Of a DNA stretch of 64,000 nucleotides, positions 27,496 to 38,200 are shown piece by piece. The stretch comes from Centroberyx gerrardi (taxonomy: Eukaryota > Chordata > Actinopteri > Beryciformes > Berycidae). The notes below the pieces were generated by a model, which saw nothing but the letters and a program-made list of their open reading frames with translations, searched no databases and was not told the DNA's origin. The stretch covers positions 26,370,602-26,434,601 of the forward strand of contig NC_136002.1 in assembly GCF_048128805.1 (NCBI RefSeq), given 5' to 3'. The translations under genes and the position numbers were made by a program. Every line of letters begins with the position of its first letter. Position 1 is the first letter of the stretch.

Positions 27496-28468
27496 TTAAA
27501 GTGTTATTCCAGTCGCAGAACATCCCTAAAGTAAAGGGCTATTCCACACTGAACAGGTTTCTGCTCACATTCCTAAAAAGCTTTTCCCATGACCTCTTGA
27601 TCTTGGCAGTGTTGAGTACATGTGGGAGTCCTTTTTCAATCAATAAAGAGGATAAAGAGGGGCAGCGCTGTGAATTTAACTTTTCCCTTTATTGATGAAG
27701 TAAATCCCGTGACCTCTAGTCAGATTATTTGCCTTTTGATCAGGTTACTCAGCTTCAAAGCAGAGTCTTCCCGACAATCCCTACGATGCAATCATAGCCT
27801 GAAACATCGAGTAGCTGTGCATCCATCGGCTTAATGTCAAAGAGTGTTCGTAGTTCCTCAACCTGCTTTCATAGTGTGAATAGTAATAATGGTAACATGT
27901 TCATAGCAATTGCCACAGTTGTATGTGTGTCATCAAAGGCATGAGCTGCACCCAGCTTTTGTGTCACTATTTTTAGTCATTTGTGCCTCTCTGTTTTTTT
28001 CTCCTTTGATTAACAAACAACACTTGAGAGGTTCATTCAAGACCAAGTGTTCAAAGTCAGCTCATTTAAAATGCAGCTGTTCTGGATGTGTATGGCCCTC
28101 ATTAGCGCAGGCCCCCTTTCTCACAATGCATAGCAGCCCCCAGATAATGGCAGCCCCTCCACCTTCGCTTGAGAAATCTCTCTCTCAGTACTTGCTCTGT
28201 TTAATAAGTCAGTGTGGCTCCTCTGCATTCTGCTCGCTCTCTGATCTGCTGTGCTGATTGATATCACCAGCGATTTTTACAGAGTGTCAACCAGATGCCT
28301 CATCAGCCACGGCTGACACATTGGGGTCAAGTTGGAGTGTTCCTCCCCTTACTCCAGTACCCTTACCCCAGACTGACAGGGTGTGCAATGCAGTCTGAGG
28401 TTTGTTCCCCACAGACTGCTGATTGTTTTATAACATGCAAACTGCGTGATAGCTGTGAGGTAGAGCTG

Positions 28469-28802
28469 CTCTGGAGGCAGAAATAATCTAATTGGTTGAG
28501 CAAAAACTCAATGGGCGGAGCCAAAGAACCACAGTTTTCCAGAGTGTAAATTGGCTAACTGGCAAACCTGAAAGGCAGAGAAGGACGTCTGGTCAAAATG
28601 TAGACTAGCTAACTAGCTGACCTATATATCTATAGGTGAAGTTGGATGATGGCTAGATTGCATTTGTTCAGTTAGTAGCAGGAGCGCTTGGCTTCATATT
28701 AGCTTCTTACCTCTTGCCTTTTTCACTGGGCTTTGATCTAACATGGTTCTTTGGCTCCGCCCATTCAGGTTTAACTCCATGAGATTATTTCTGCCTCCAG
28801 AG
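28469..28802. repeat. inverted-repeat pair, ~60-bp arms
   Basis: The left arm (28,469-28,531) contains CTCTGGAGGCAGAAATAATC and ATGGGCGGAGCCAAAGAACC. Both recur as reverse complements in the right arm (28,744-28,802), each block 21 bp and perfect. The space between the two perfect blocks has diverged. The interior is about 210 bp without an ORF. The architecture is that of a foldback MITE. Confidence 0.85.
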
Positions 28803-30521
28803 CTGGAACTCCAATCTGCATAAAGATATTCAACAAGTGCAAATCTGCACAGTAGCGTGCGATTTTGATGCATAATTGATGTTGCAGCATAGCAAGATAG
28901 TGATCTATGACGATAGCCATAGAGTCGGCAGCATGTAGAAAGTGATCCGTCACCCCAAGACGTCATCCAGCCAGGATCACTAGTGATTACAGTTTGGGCA
29001 TTTCATGCTGTGTGCTGAAAAAGACTAGCAGGTCATTTTGCCCGTCCTTTCTCCAGTGTAATAATTGGCCGCATTGATAATTTTGCTAGCCATGAATTTC
29101 TGGTAAATGTTTTTTCTTTGACATAATCAATACTTTGCAATATTGTGCTGCAAAACTATAGTTGTTAAATGTAGCAGACACGAGTTGGACAAAATAACAG
29201 AAACATGCAAGAAAAAGGACTTTGAAGTAACTAAAGCACCATTACAAAGGCTACACAGGTGAATCACATTAAGTGGAATGCCAACTATCAGCAACTACTG
29301 GTGTTCCCAGATAGTTGAGTTGTTAAGGCCCAAATCTCTGGAGTCACACATGTTCCTTAACTGGCCTTGGATCAACTCCCACCAGAATATTCTCTCCTTT
29401 GCCTCCCGCTGTGCTTTACAACTCTCTGAATTTATTAAATAATGCTGAAGAGAGTGGACTGCCCACTCTACTTAAAAATGCCAATTAACAGGATGTGTCC
29501 GCTGTAGATGAAAGACAAATCACCACTTTTATATGTGAATTGTGAGGCAATGTGAGGCAACTAATAGAGTTAGTTGAGGCCAAGTAGTCAGTGTCTGAAT
29601 TACAGGTGCATCAGTCACAAAAACAGCAAAATGATTTAATGTGGCGAGAGAAACTTGAAAATCATGACAACCTATGCCACACATGGTGAAACTGCATCAG
29701 CAAATTAGATCAGAGGTTGCAGATCAAAGCTCACTGACAGGGACAGACAGACACTTGAAAGAAGGATTTCTAAATTGGCTGCTTGTTTGAATTGAGCAAA
29801 GTAATCCACATATTGGAAGGAAATTTTTGAGTGTCAAAATATGTCAGAATCTCCACAATATTAATAGTGTCATTGCTTTGCTATTTGGTTTTCAAAATAG
29901 ATTTTGAGCCTCAAGCATCAGACAAATGAGGCAAACTCTGAAGCCAGACGGCATATAGCCCAGGCTGTCAATCAGCTGAATGCACGCTGCTATCTCACCT
30001 TCACATTAGCTGCTTTGGCAACATCACCAAGCTCATATTTTCATATTTGGACATTAATGATTAGTTTCCACTCGACTTAGACCTTGATTTCTTACCTGTG
30101 TGCAGCTAGTGCGGAGGAAACACAGATCTTTTCCGTTATTTTTAAACCTGGTTGAGACCTGCCCACAGTGACTTTAACAGGATAGTTGCTAAACACTAAA
30201 ACTACAAAACTACAGCCTCAAAAATCTCCACAATTTGAATCAACACCTCCGTGACACAGTCTCAACAAAAACTGTATGTTGTGAGCTTCACATGTGACAG
30301 GGCTTCCATTCAGTTTACATTTGTAAAAGTGCTTGCTCAGCTATACTGGATGCTTTTGCACCATTTAAAGTTAAAAAAAATCCATTCTTACCTTCGCTCA
30401 GTGAACATAAAAAAAAAAGTGCTAAAGAGAGATTGCAGAAAAGCAGAACATAAATGGAAGACCAGCAAAGTGCAAATATTTTACGACCCTATCAAAGACC
30501 TAATGTGAAATATCATATATG

Positions 30522-30542
30522 CAAAAAAAAAAAAAAAAAAAA
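30522..30542. repeat. poly-A tract
   Basis: About 20 A, intergenic. It could be a retroposon tail, but no body was recognised. Confidence 0.85.
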
Positions 30543-32732
30543 GGAGATGCAAGAGCAGCATTATTCTCTGAGCTCATATCTAAAAACTGTCACAACAACT
30601 CTGGGATACTGTTGAGTGTAATCGACTCTGCTATCTGCCTCCCCCCCGTTACAGCACAGAGAGATGTGAGGAGTTTCTTTTATCCTTTAACAAAAGGTTG
30701 AGAGAACTACAATTTGCTGCTGTTTTTTTGCTGTTTTTAACTGTTCTAGAGGAGATTGTGCAGTTTGAATCCTTTTAGAGCTCTGTGAAACTTTTGGTAT
30801 TTCTTGTAGGTGTGATTGGTGCTGAGAACAGGGTTTGTTCTGGGAAGCCAGACTTTCCTGTGAAGCTTTCTGGAGGTGTTGTGGACTCGATTCAACAAAA
30901 CATGTGTGATAGGAGGAGCCCACTTGATAACCATAATGACATACAGGCACTCACCCACCCACTTTTCCTCTAACATCCAGGTTTCCAATTAGCCTAACCC
31001 TAGGCGAATAGCACAAGGGATGGCTCCATAAATCTGACATGGTTTGAAGGTTGAATTAAAAAGAAATTTCAACTTTGAAATACGGTACTTTGCCATATAC
31101 ACAGCTCACTGGCTATGGCTGTCAATTGATTAGAATCACCTGTTAATTTATTACAATCACCTGATATTTTCCCACCAAGATGGCCGTGTGGTGATGCAAC
31201 AAGACACCATGAATACCTTTAGACAGTTTACTCTGTATTAGAGAACATGAAGTCTCCCTCGACCAAAGAGAAAAGTACAGACCGCTCCATTCCTCTGATC
31301 TGTGAAGGCATACAGATAAAAAAAAATATAGAAAACGAATTGAAAAAGAGGGGAAAAGGTGGCAGCATCCAAGATGATTATCTGGATTTCAGGGTGTGCT
31401 CTCAGGTTGAGGGCGGTGATAGCACTTCTGTTATATAATGCTCATATGGACTTAAAAGTTCAGATAAACTTTGGACGGGCTCACAGAGTGGCTCTCACTG
31501 TCGATAAAGCAGCTTCATGACGTAATAGATTACAGTTTTGGTTCTTTGACCTTCAGCTTCTAGTTTGCTTCTAGTTTGGACTATTAGCCTATTATAAGAA
31601 TGGAATAACAAAATTCTTAAACTCAAAGTCCTACTTTCAACCCGTATATTCACAGATAACCTGAACATTGGCATCTTATTAACTCTTATGTTTTATACAC
31701 TGTACATTGAAGAGTAAATGTGCCATCTGGCCAAAGGAAAATGTTATACTGCCATGATCATAGGCCTACATCATTTCTTTTTTTTTTAAATATATAACCA
31801 GTAATATTATAGCTTTCTCAGGTTTTTAATGGGCCTCTGATGGAGTCAAGTATTCAGCTCCTTATACAGGGCGTAGACTTCCAACTCTCTTTTAATGTAT
31901 TTCAAGCTGCTCTTTGAAATTGGATTGGCAAAACATCAAGATATTTTATGTTACAAGAGATATATTTCCTTAATAACCTCAAATGTAAAAATGTTAGTGC
32001 AGCTCAAAAAGTATGGAGTTAATGAAAAAGGGGCAGCTTTTTTTTTATTTTTTTATAAAGCATTTTGACAACACTGCAACAGAAGAAGCTTTTCATTTAA
32101 TTTAGTTTGAATTTACATTGCCCACCGCTGCTTCATTTCAGTCATTTGTCATATTTGAAGCAGCAAAACAGAAAAGTGTCCCAGCATCTGATTGATACCA
32201 TCTATTATGATTTTGCATTTAAATGCTCCCAGCGCTGCAAACACCTACAGCATGCCATAGCTCATTTTAAAAGTTCACCTTCTTTGTAGAAATGTGATTT
32301 TCATCTCATCCCCGTGTGCTCGGCGTGTGGCAAAAACTAAAACACCAACACACATGATGGTCATTCCTTAGCTATGTTTAATCAACATTATTTAATGATT
32401 GGCCCAGTTGCCCCTGTTAAAGTTCCTCCCTTATGAACGGAACACAGCAGATTCAGACCAACATCCAAAAATAGTTGTACTTTAGCCAAATATAAACACT
32501 GTCTTGTTCCACTTCACAGAGCCGGAGGAGGAGACACGGAGGGACGGGCGGAGCTGCTGCAGTCTGGGCTGCTATGGGATGTTAAAAACAAAGTGTGATG
32601 TGATGTGTTTTGCTTCAGATACCTGAGATCAGGGATGTAATGGAGGGGAAACCCACCCACACTCAGTTTACCCAACTTTTTATTTGTGGAGTTACAGAGT
32701 TTACACATCTTTTAAGGCTGGAATAAGTCAAA

Positions 32733-32840
32733 TCACGTCAAGTTTATTTAGAAAGTGCATTTAAAACAGCCATCGTTGACTAAAGTGCTGTTCAAAAGAT
32801 AAAACAATAATAATGCAGACAAACAACAAGGAGCAGAGAG
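32733..32840. mobile_element. retroelement-tail-like fragment
   Basis: The string GTCAAGTTTATTTAGAAAG, followed by GCATTTAAAACAGCC and AAAGTGCTGTTCAA, matches a phrase repeated throughout fish genomes at retroposon 3' ends. The family is not assigned. Confidence 0.5.
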
Positions 32841-33249
32841 ACAAAAATCCCTTGCATAAACACACATGAGCAGATCAGACAAAGGCTAAAGCTGCATAAA
32901 TTCATAGTATGCATTGTATCAAACTGATCTAAGCAGTGTGAGGATAGGAACAAAAACGTCATGTTTTTCTGAAAATATAATTGATTCTCTTCTATACTGG
33001 TGCTTGCTTGCCTTTTGATGATCACCGACTTGAGGTCACATAGTTTAACCTCTGTCTGATTTACATCTACATTACTATCTGTGATCCTTCTATAACACAC
33101 TGTCAGCTACAGAAAAGCCCTACTGGAGCTGGTGGTAATTCCCTGCCTTGCGCTTCAAGGAACATTTCACCCAAAAATGAAAATACAGTCATTATCTCCT
33201 CATCCCCATGTCAGTGCAAACTCTGTCGAGGGTTTGAATAACCAACAAA

Positions 33250-33735
33250 ACACACAGCGAGTTAGCTCCTGTATCTCCATCTCAGCGTTCTCCCAGATTA
33301 TTGAAGTTGACGGGGCTATCTTTTACTGTTCAAAAAAAAAAAAAGTATAAAATGTCAAATCAAATTTCTCCAAACAGCTTGTGCAGCATAATCCAAGTGT
33401 TCTGCAGCCAAACAATTAGACTGTGGGTCCCAAAGTCCAATATTTATACCTCATTATCTCCTATATTTTCCTCCATGAAAATTGTCTGGTCTCTCCTACA
33501 AGTAGCAAGCAGAGTCTTCCGCAAGAGGAAAATATAGGAGATAATGAGGAGAATATTGGACTTTTACGCCCACGGTGCAGTCGTTTGGTTTCAGAACACT
33601 TGAATTACGCTGCTTGGAGAAATTTGATGGACATTTTATGCTTTTTTTTATTTTTTGGAGCTGGAGAAAGATTGTCCCGTTAACTTCTAGCACTTTGAGG
33701 AAAGTTGAGATACAACTCTGTGGGCTAATTCAGTT
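33250..33735. mobile_element. long foldback (inverted-repeat) element
   Basis: Two arms of about 200 bp are imperfect reverse complements. Outer pair: GTTAGCTCCTGTATCTCCATC against GATACAACTCTGTGGGCTAA. Middle pair: ATTTCTCCAAACAGC against GCTTGGAGAAATTTG. The core is a perfect 23-bp pair, 33,451-33,473 against 33,525-33,547, with a 51-nt spacer. There is no ORF. It fits a non-autonomous foldback element; transcripts across it would form long double-stranded RNA. Confidence 0.85.
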
Positions 33736-33903
33736 TTTGTACAAAGTGCTTGGTGAGTTTTGAGACGCAGGGCGGCGAGTAGACACACTCAGCTGAAGTT
33801 TGTTCCAGACACAACTATTTCTTCCAAGTGAACTTTCTATCTGATTCAACTATTTCTTCTCACACTCGCCGGTTTAAAGATGATTTTTACTTCTTTCCTG
33901 TTT

Positions 33904-33907
33904 AAAA
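33904..33907 (-). terminator. Pol III TTTT terminator
   Basis: Four T on the - strand just downstream of the tRNA-Lys 3' end, the minimal vertebrate Pol III stop. Confidence 0.75.
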
Positions 33908-33914
33908 TTTCTGT

Positions 33915-33987
33915 CGCCCGAACAGGGACTTGAACCCTGGACCCTCAGATTAAAAGTCTGATGCTCTACCGACTGAGCTATCCGGGC
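33915..33987 (-). tRNA. tRNA-Lys (anticodon UUU)
   Basis: The 73-nt cloverleaf is complete. The acceptor stem GCCCGGA pairs with TTCGGGC (one G-T) and the discriminator is G. The D arm is GCTC-AGTCGGTA-GAGC. The anticodon arm is TCAGA-CTTTTAA-TCTGA with anticodon TTT at 33,952-33,954. The variable loop is GGGTC and the T arm is CAGGG-TTCAAGT-CCCTG. No intron. The internal A and B box regions are intact, and a TTTT terminator lies 7-11 nt past the 3' end (33,904-33,907). It differs little from the vertebrate tRNA-Lys(UUU) I know, so it is very likely functional. It lies 1.2 kb upstream of nek3 on the opposite strand. Confidence 0.97.
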
Positions 33988-34574
33988 TCTTGGTGCCTTG
34001 TGAGGCGGAATCATTAAACAACACGAGCAGCACGGTTTCCTCTCCACACGAGCCATGCTGCGTTATTACTTCATCCACAGTATCCCTGTATAGTAGTATC
34101 ACGACTCTCAATTGCCTTTTCATCATGACCAACATGTTACCTCTGGCACCGAGCCATGACCCGGGCGGACAGCGCCATTCCTCCCGGGCTGCGCCTGATC
34201 GGTGAGGCTGTCAGAGCAGCTCGCGACTCACCGCGGGGTCCCGACCCGCCAGATGAGAAACACTGACCCGGACCACACCGGGTCACTTTCAATTTCCCGT
34301 AGGATCGGATCAGGTCAGGAGGCAGGAGAGTCGTTCAGTGTTCAGCGCGACTGCGGTTGATCTGCCTTGATTTTTTACAATAAATTCTCTAATGAGTTAA
34401 TATGTGGAGGCTGAGCTTTTTTCTTTTTGCTTTCAATTGTGAGAGAAGACATAGTGTGATTGAGACGTTTTTCATTGTATTTCTCTCAGGTATTCGAGCT
34501 AAGTGCACAGTTTAGCATTTTAGTACTATAAATGATGCATATTTTGATGTACTCTCCTTTATTGATTTTATTTA

Positions 34575-34720
34575 TTCATTTTCATTTAACATTTATTTAA
34601 CCAGGTTAGTCTCACTGGGATTTAGAATCGCTTTTTTGAAGGGAGACCTGGCCAAGAAAGCAGCATCATGACAAACACATAAATTGCACACAGCACACAA
34701 CAATATATGAATTCAAAATA
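34575..34720. mobile_element. retroelement-tail-like fragment
   Basis: The phrases TTATTTAACCAGGTTAGTCT and AAGGGAGACCTGGCCAAGAA are hallmarks of a frequent fish retroposon 3' region, as I recall it. No ORF. Confidence 0.5.
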
Positions 34721-34905
34721 CAGTTAGTCATATAAAAGAGAGAACAGTAAAAAACTATATATAAACGCCCCAAGGAACAATAATCCATTATCAAACCAAC
34801 GGTGAAGAAGGTTGAATCATTATAACATTATTTTGGTCATAATTTTTTGGGGGAAATACATTAAAAACCTTCCATCAATCAGATTAGGGTTTAGGGATTA
34901 TAATC

Positions 34906-34924
34906 TACTGCCATCTAGAGGCCA
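34906..34924 (-). promoter_or_regulatory. candidate CTCF binding site
   Basis: On the - strand the 19-mer TGGCCTCTAGATGGCAGTA fits the degenerate CTCF consensus YGRCCASYAGRKGGCRSYR at all but one position (T for A at position 6). It is 290 bp upstream of the nek3 start codon. Occupancy is not known. Some fish repeats carry similar CCATCTAG strings. Confidence 0.55.
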
Positions 34925-35214
34925 GTCGGTGCGGCACAGCTACGTTTTGCCTACGTCATACAATAATAAGGAAGTGGCACCTAACCGAACGCGCGTCTGG
35001 GATACAGGGTTGTTGGTGCTTTATGCCTCACTGTGCGTTACATTTCATATTATAACTGTCTGTATGTCAACACTATATACTAAACAAAAAATCCTAATAT
35101 AAAGTGAACTGTTTAATGACTTTTTACATTTTAGAGGCCTCATACACGGATTTAACTCATTGTAAGTGTTGGTGGTTTGTGTTTTTGTCTCTCTAAAAGG
35201 TTCAGAGAGGAACC

Positions 35215-38200
35215 ATGGAGAGATACTCACTCCAAAAAGTGATAGGCGAAGGGTCTTTCGGCAGGGCCTTGCTGGTCCAGTGTAAAAACAGTCAGGAGAA
35301 ATATGTGCTCAAAGAGATCCTGCTGCCAAAGGTAGGTGTGCAAACAAAGATAATGATGTGCATGTAGTTTTTATCCTCATCTCTGGTGTAACAGAATTAA
35401 CTGGATTTGAACTGGATCTCCAGCAAACACCAACAAGTCTTTCTGTCTAAAAGAAATAAGTAAAATAAATATAAACTCCCCAATAAACTCATTTTTATGC
35501 CACTGTACTGAACTGTATTTGAATCCAGTCTGTTGTGCCATAGCCTGGGTCTGATATGGAAATGTTATTTGCATTGTGATCCCATGCAGATAACTGCGAG
35601 ATCACTGCCAACGTAGAGAACCGGCTGTTTGTTTTGCATAACAGCGATGCATTCATCATATTTGCATTTTTATAGAATCAGTCCAAATTGGAGAATTCGA
35701 GGAGAGAAGCGGTCCTGTTGTCCAGGATGAAACATCCTCATATCGTCGCCTTCAGGGAGGCGTTTGAAGGTATTCACAGATGCTATGATCATGACATTTT
35801 GCCGTAATGCAGTTATTATGGTTTATGAGTGCAGAATAGGCATTGTGATTGTGTTTGTTCAGCTGACGGCCACCTGTGTATCGTCATGGAGTACTGCAGC
35901 GGAGGAGACCTGCTCCAGAGGATCCGGCAACAGAAAACCATCCTGTTCTCAGTCGATGATGTAGGCCTCGACTTCCTGAAGCTATTCACACAATTTAAAT
36001 GGTCGTGTTACTGATTTGTTCTTTTGTTTTTGATCTGTAGATTTAGTTTCTCTGACTCTGATTTGCTGTGTTTTTTTCAGATCTTGAAATGGTTTGCTCA
36101 AATGTGCACTGGTACGAAGCACATCCATGATAAACGGGTTTTGCACAGAGATTTGAAGGCCAAGGTAGTGTGTTGCTGAAGTTACAGTGTATAATTATGT
36201 TACATACACCCATACATGTTCCATACATGTCCATACATACATAAATGTTAATGGATTTTGCATTTTAGTTGGTGATAAAGCCTCCAGAAAATGATTATTA
36301 TTTTGAATTTTGGCGTAGGTCACACACAGAAAACTCATTACAAACTTGCGGCGAAGATCTGATTTTCTTTATGTTTCTTTATGCCCTCTGAGTCAGAACA
36401 ACAAAAAGTAGTTAATTTCGTTTATTGGTTGGCTGCATGTTGATGGAATCTCATCAGTATGAGCGCTGCGGAGTAAAATAAGCAATGGTAAAATTGCTGA
36501 TCGAGATAGGATCACAACATTATCTCCCAGTTATACACAATATCATCATGGTCCCATGGTCGGCTGCTCTTTTTTATTTTCATGTTTAGTCATCATTTCT
36601 CTCTCATTTCCTCGCCCAGAACATTTTCCTGACAGATAATGGGACAATCAAGCTCGGGGACTTTGGCTCCGCTTGTGTTCTGAATAGGTACAGGAAGAGC
36701 AAAGCAGCAATTTATACTTTTTTTAAGTTAATGCACTATGCTTGATTTGCTCTAGTTATATTTCGATTTTGACTCATCGTTTCTGTAATTGTGTCCTCTG
36801 CTGCAGCTCAAAGGCTTACGCTCACACATATGTTGGGACGCCATATTATGTCTCTCCAGAAATCTGGGACAACAAGCCATACAACAATAAGAGGTATGAT
36901 TATGTTTCCTTGGCTGTTTGGCTGGTTGCTCCATTTCATATAAGATAAGATAAGAAGAGTTTGGACTAATGTCCCCATTAGAGTGTGCAAAATAAAAGCA
37001 GTACAGCAGTACATTGTACTGAGACAAAGAAAAGAATGAATGCAGAATATGTACAATATGAAAGTATTAGCAAAAATATGAAATATGTGCAGTATGAAAT
37101 GGGTGGAAACATAAACATTTCAGTAGATTTATTAGGAATATTTAACAATGAGATATGGGCATATGGAGAAAACTGATATGTGAGTTGCCAGCAAATATAC
37201 ATGATGTGCAAAATGTGTGTTGTATTCGCATTAGCAAGTCTATAGAAGGCCATACTTACTGTAGATGCATTGTATAAAAACAAATTTGGATAGGTATATA
37301 AAACCCCAGATGGAGGTACCAAATGTTCAGAAATATGACAATGTGCAAAGCGAATGTGTACAGTATTATTGTCTTTGTTTCAGCATCACTATGGAGGTTG
37401 CATGCATACAGAAAATGTGTCATATGTGCTGACGCATATTCAGATAATATGCAGAACTGCAGATCAGGAAACACTTTAACCAAAAGTCTTAGGGTGCTTC
37501 TGACGGGGTCCGAAACCGAAAACCAAAAGCGTACAAACGAGCCCTGTCCCGCTTGTATAGCTGTCATGTTTGGTTTCACACTGTCAGGTGTCAAGCGATA
37601 TCTGTCCCGTTATGATTCATGGCACGCGAAGGACGTAACTATGGTAACAGACAACAAAATATGGGTGTGAAACATGCCGCACTGTTGAGCTCGTTTCCTG
37701 GTCTCTGTTCACATCTCGGTTGCAGTCGAGCCAAAGACTGCCAGGCTTCGTTTGGAACAGGTCGTGATTTCACTTTCACACTTGTCAGAAGTAACCGTGA
37801 CAAGGAGGTAAACGTACTCGAAACAAACTAGCCAAGTGGACCCAGTCTGAGAACACTCTTACAGAACAGACCAGAGGGCAGGAATGCATAAAGCAGTCCA
37901 GGATAGTACGTATAAACAATGCAGGCATCCTGCTTCAGCTCCCTCCTAGCTGGCTGAGGCTGGGGCCATTTGGGCAGGAAACATTGTACAGCCTTATCAC
38001 TGTTGACACAAAAACCGAAAAAAATTAGGGTTGAGATGGAGGCTAAAAGTGCTTTGTTCATGTTCATTGCATATTCTGAATATATATATATTAACATAGC
38101 TGTAATACCATCAGCAATGCTACAAAATGATATCCGGTGTGTACTCCTATCTGTACTATTCCTAAACAAAGCAAGATGACTTGTGTGATGTGGAGGCTAC

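Larger units (their letters stand above)
27496..33914. other. intergenic lhfpl6 - tRNA-Lys
   Basis: No gene recognised. It holds an inverted-repeat pair (28,469-28,802), a poly-A tract (30,522-30,542), a retroelement-like fragment (32,733-32,840) and a long foldback element (33,250-33,735). All open frames are under 120 codons without family resemblance. Confidence 0.7.
33988..35214. other. spacer tRNA-Lys / nek3, likely nek3 5' region
   Basis: Contains a GC-rich stretch at 34,150-34,340 with several CpG (the only such patch in this spacer), a retroelement-tail-like fragment at 34,575-34,720 and a CTCF-like motif at 34,906-34,924. A pyrimidine tract ending CTAAAAG at 35,199, just before the nek3 start, looks like a splice acceptor, so nek3 probably has an upstream 5' UTR exon that I cannot place. 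Confidence 0.5.
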
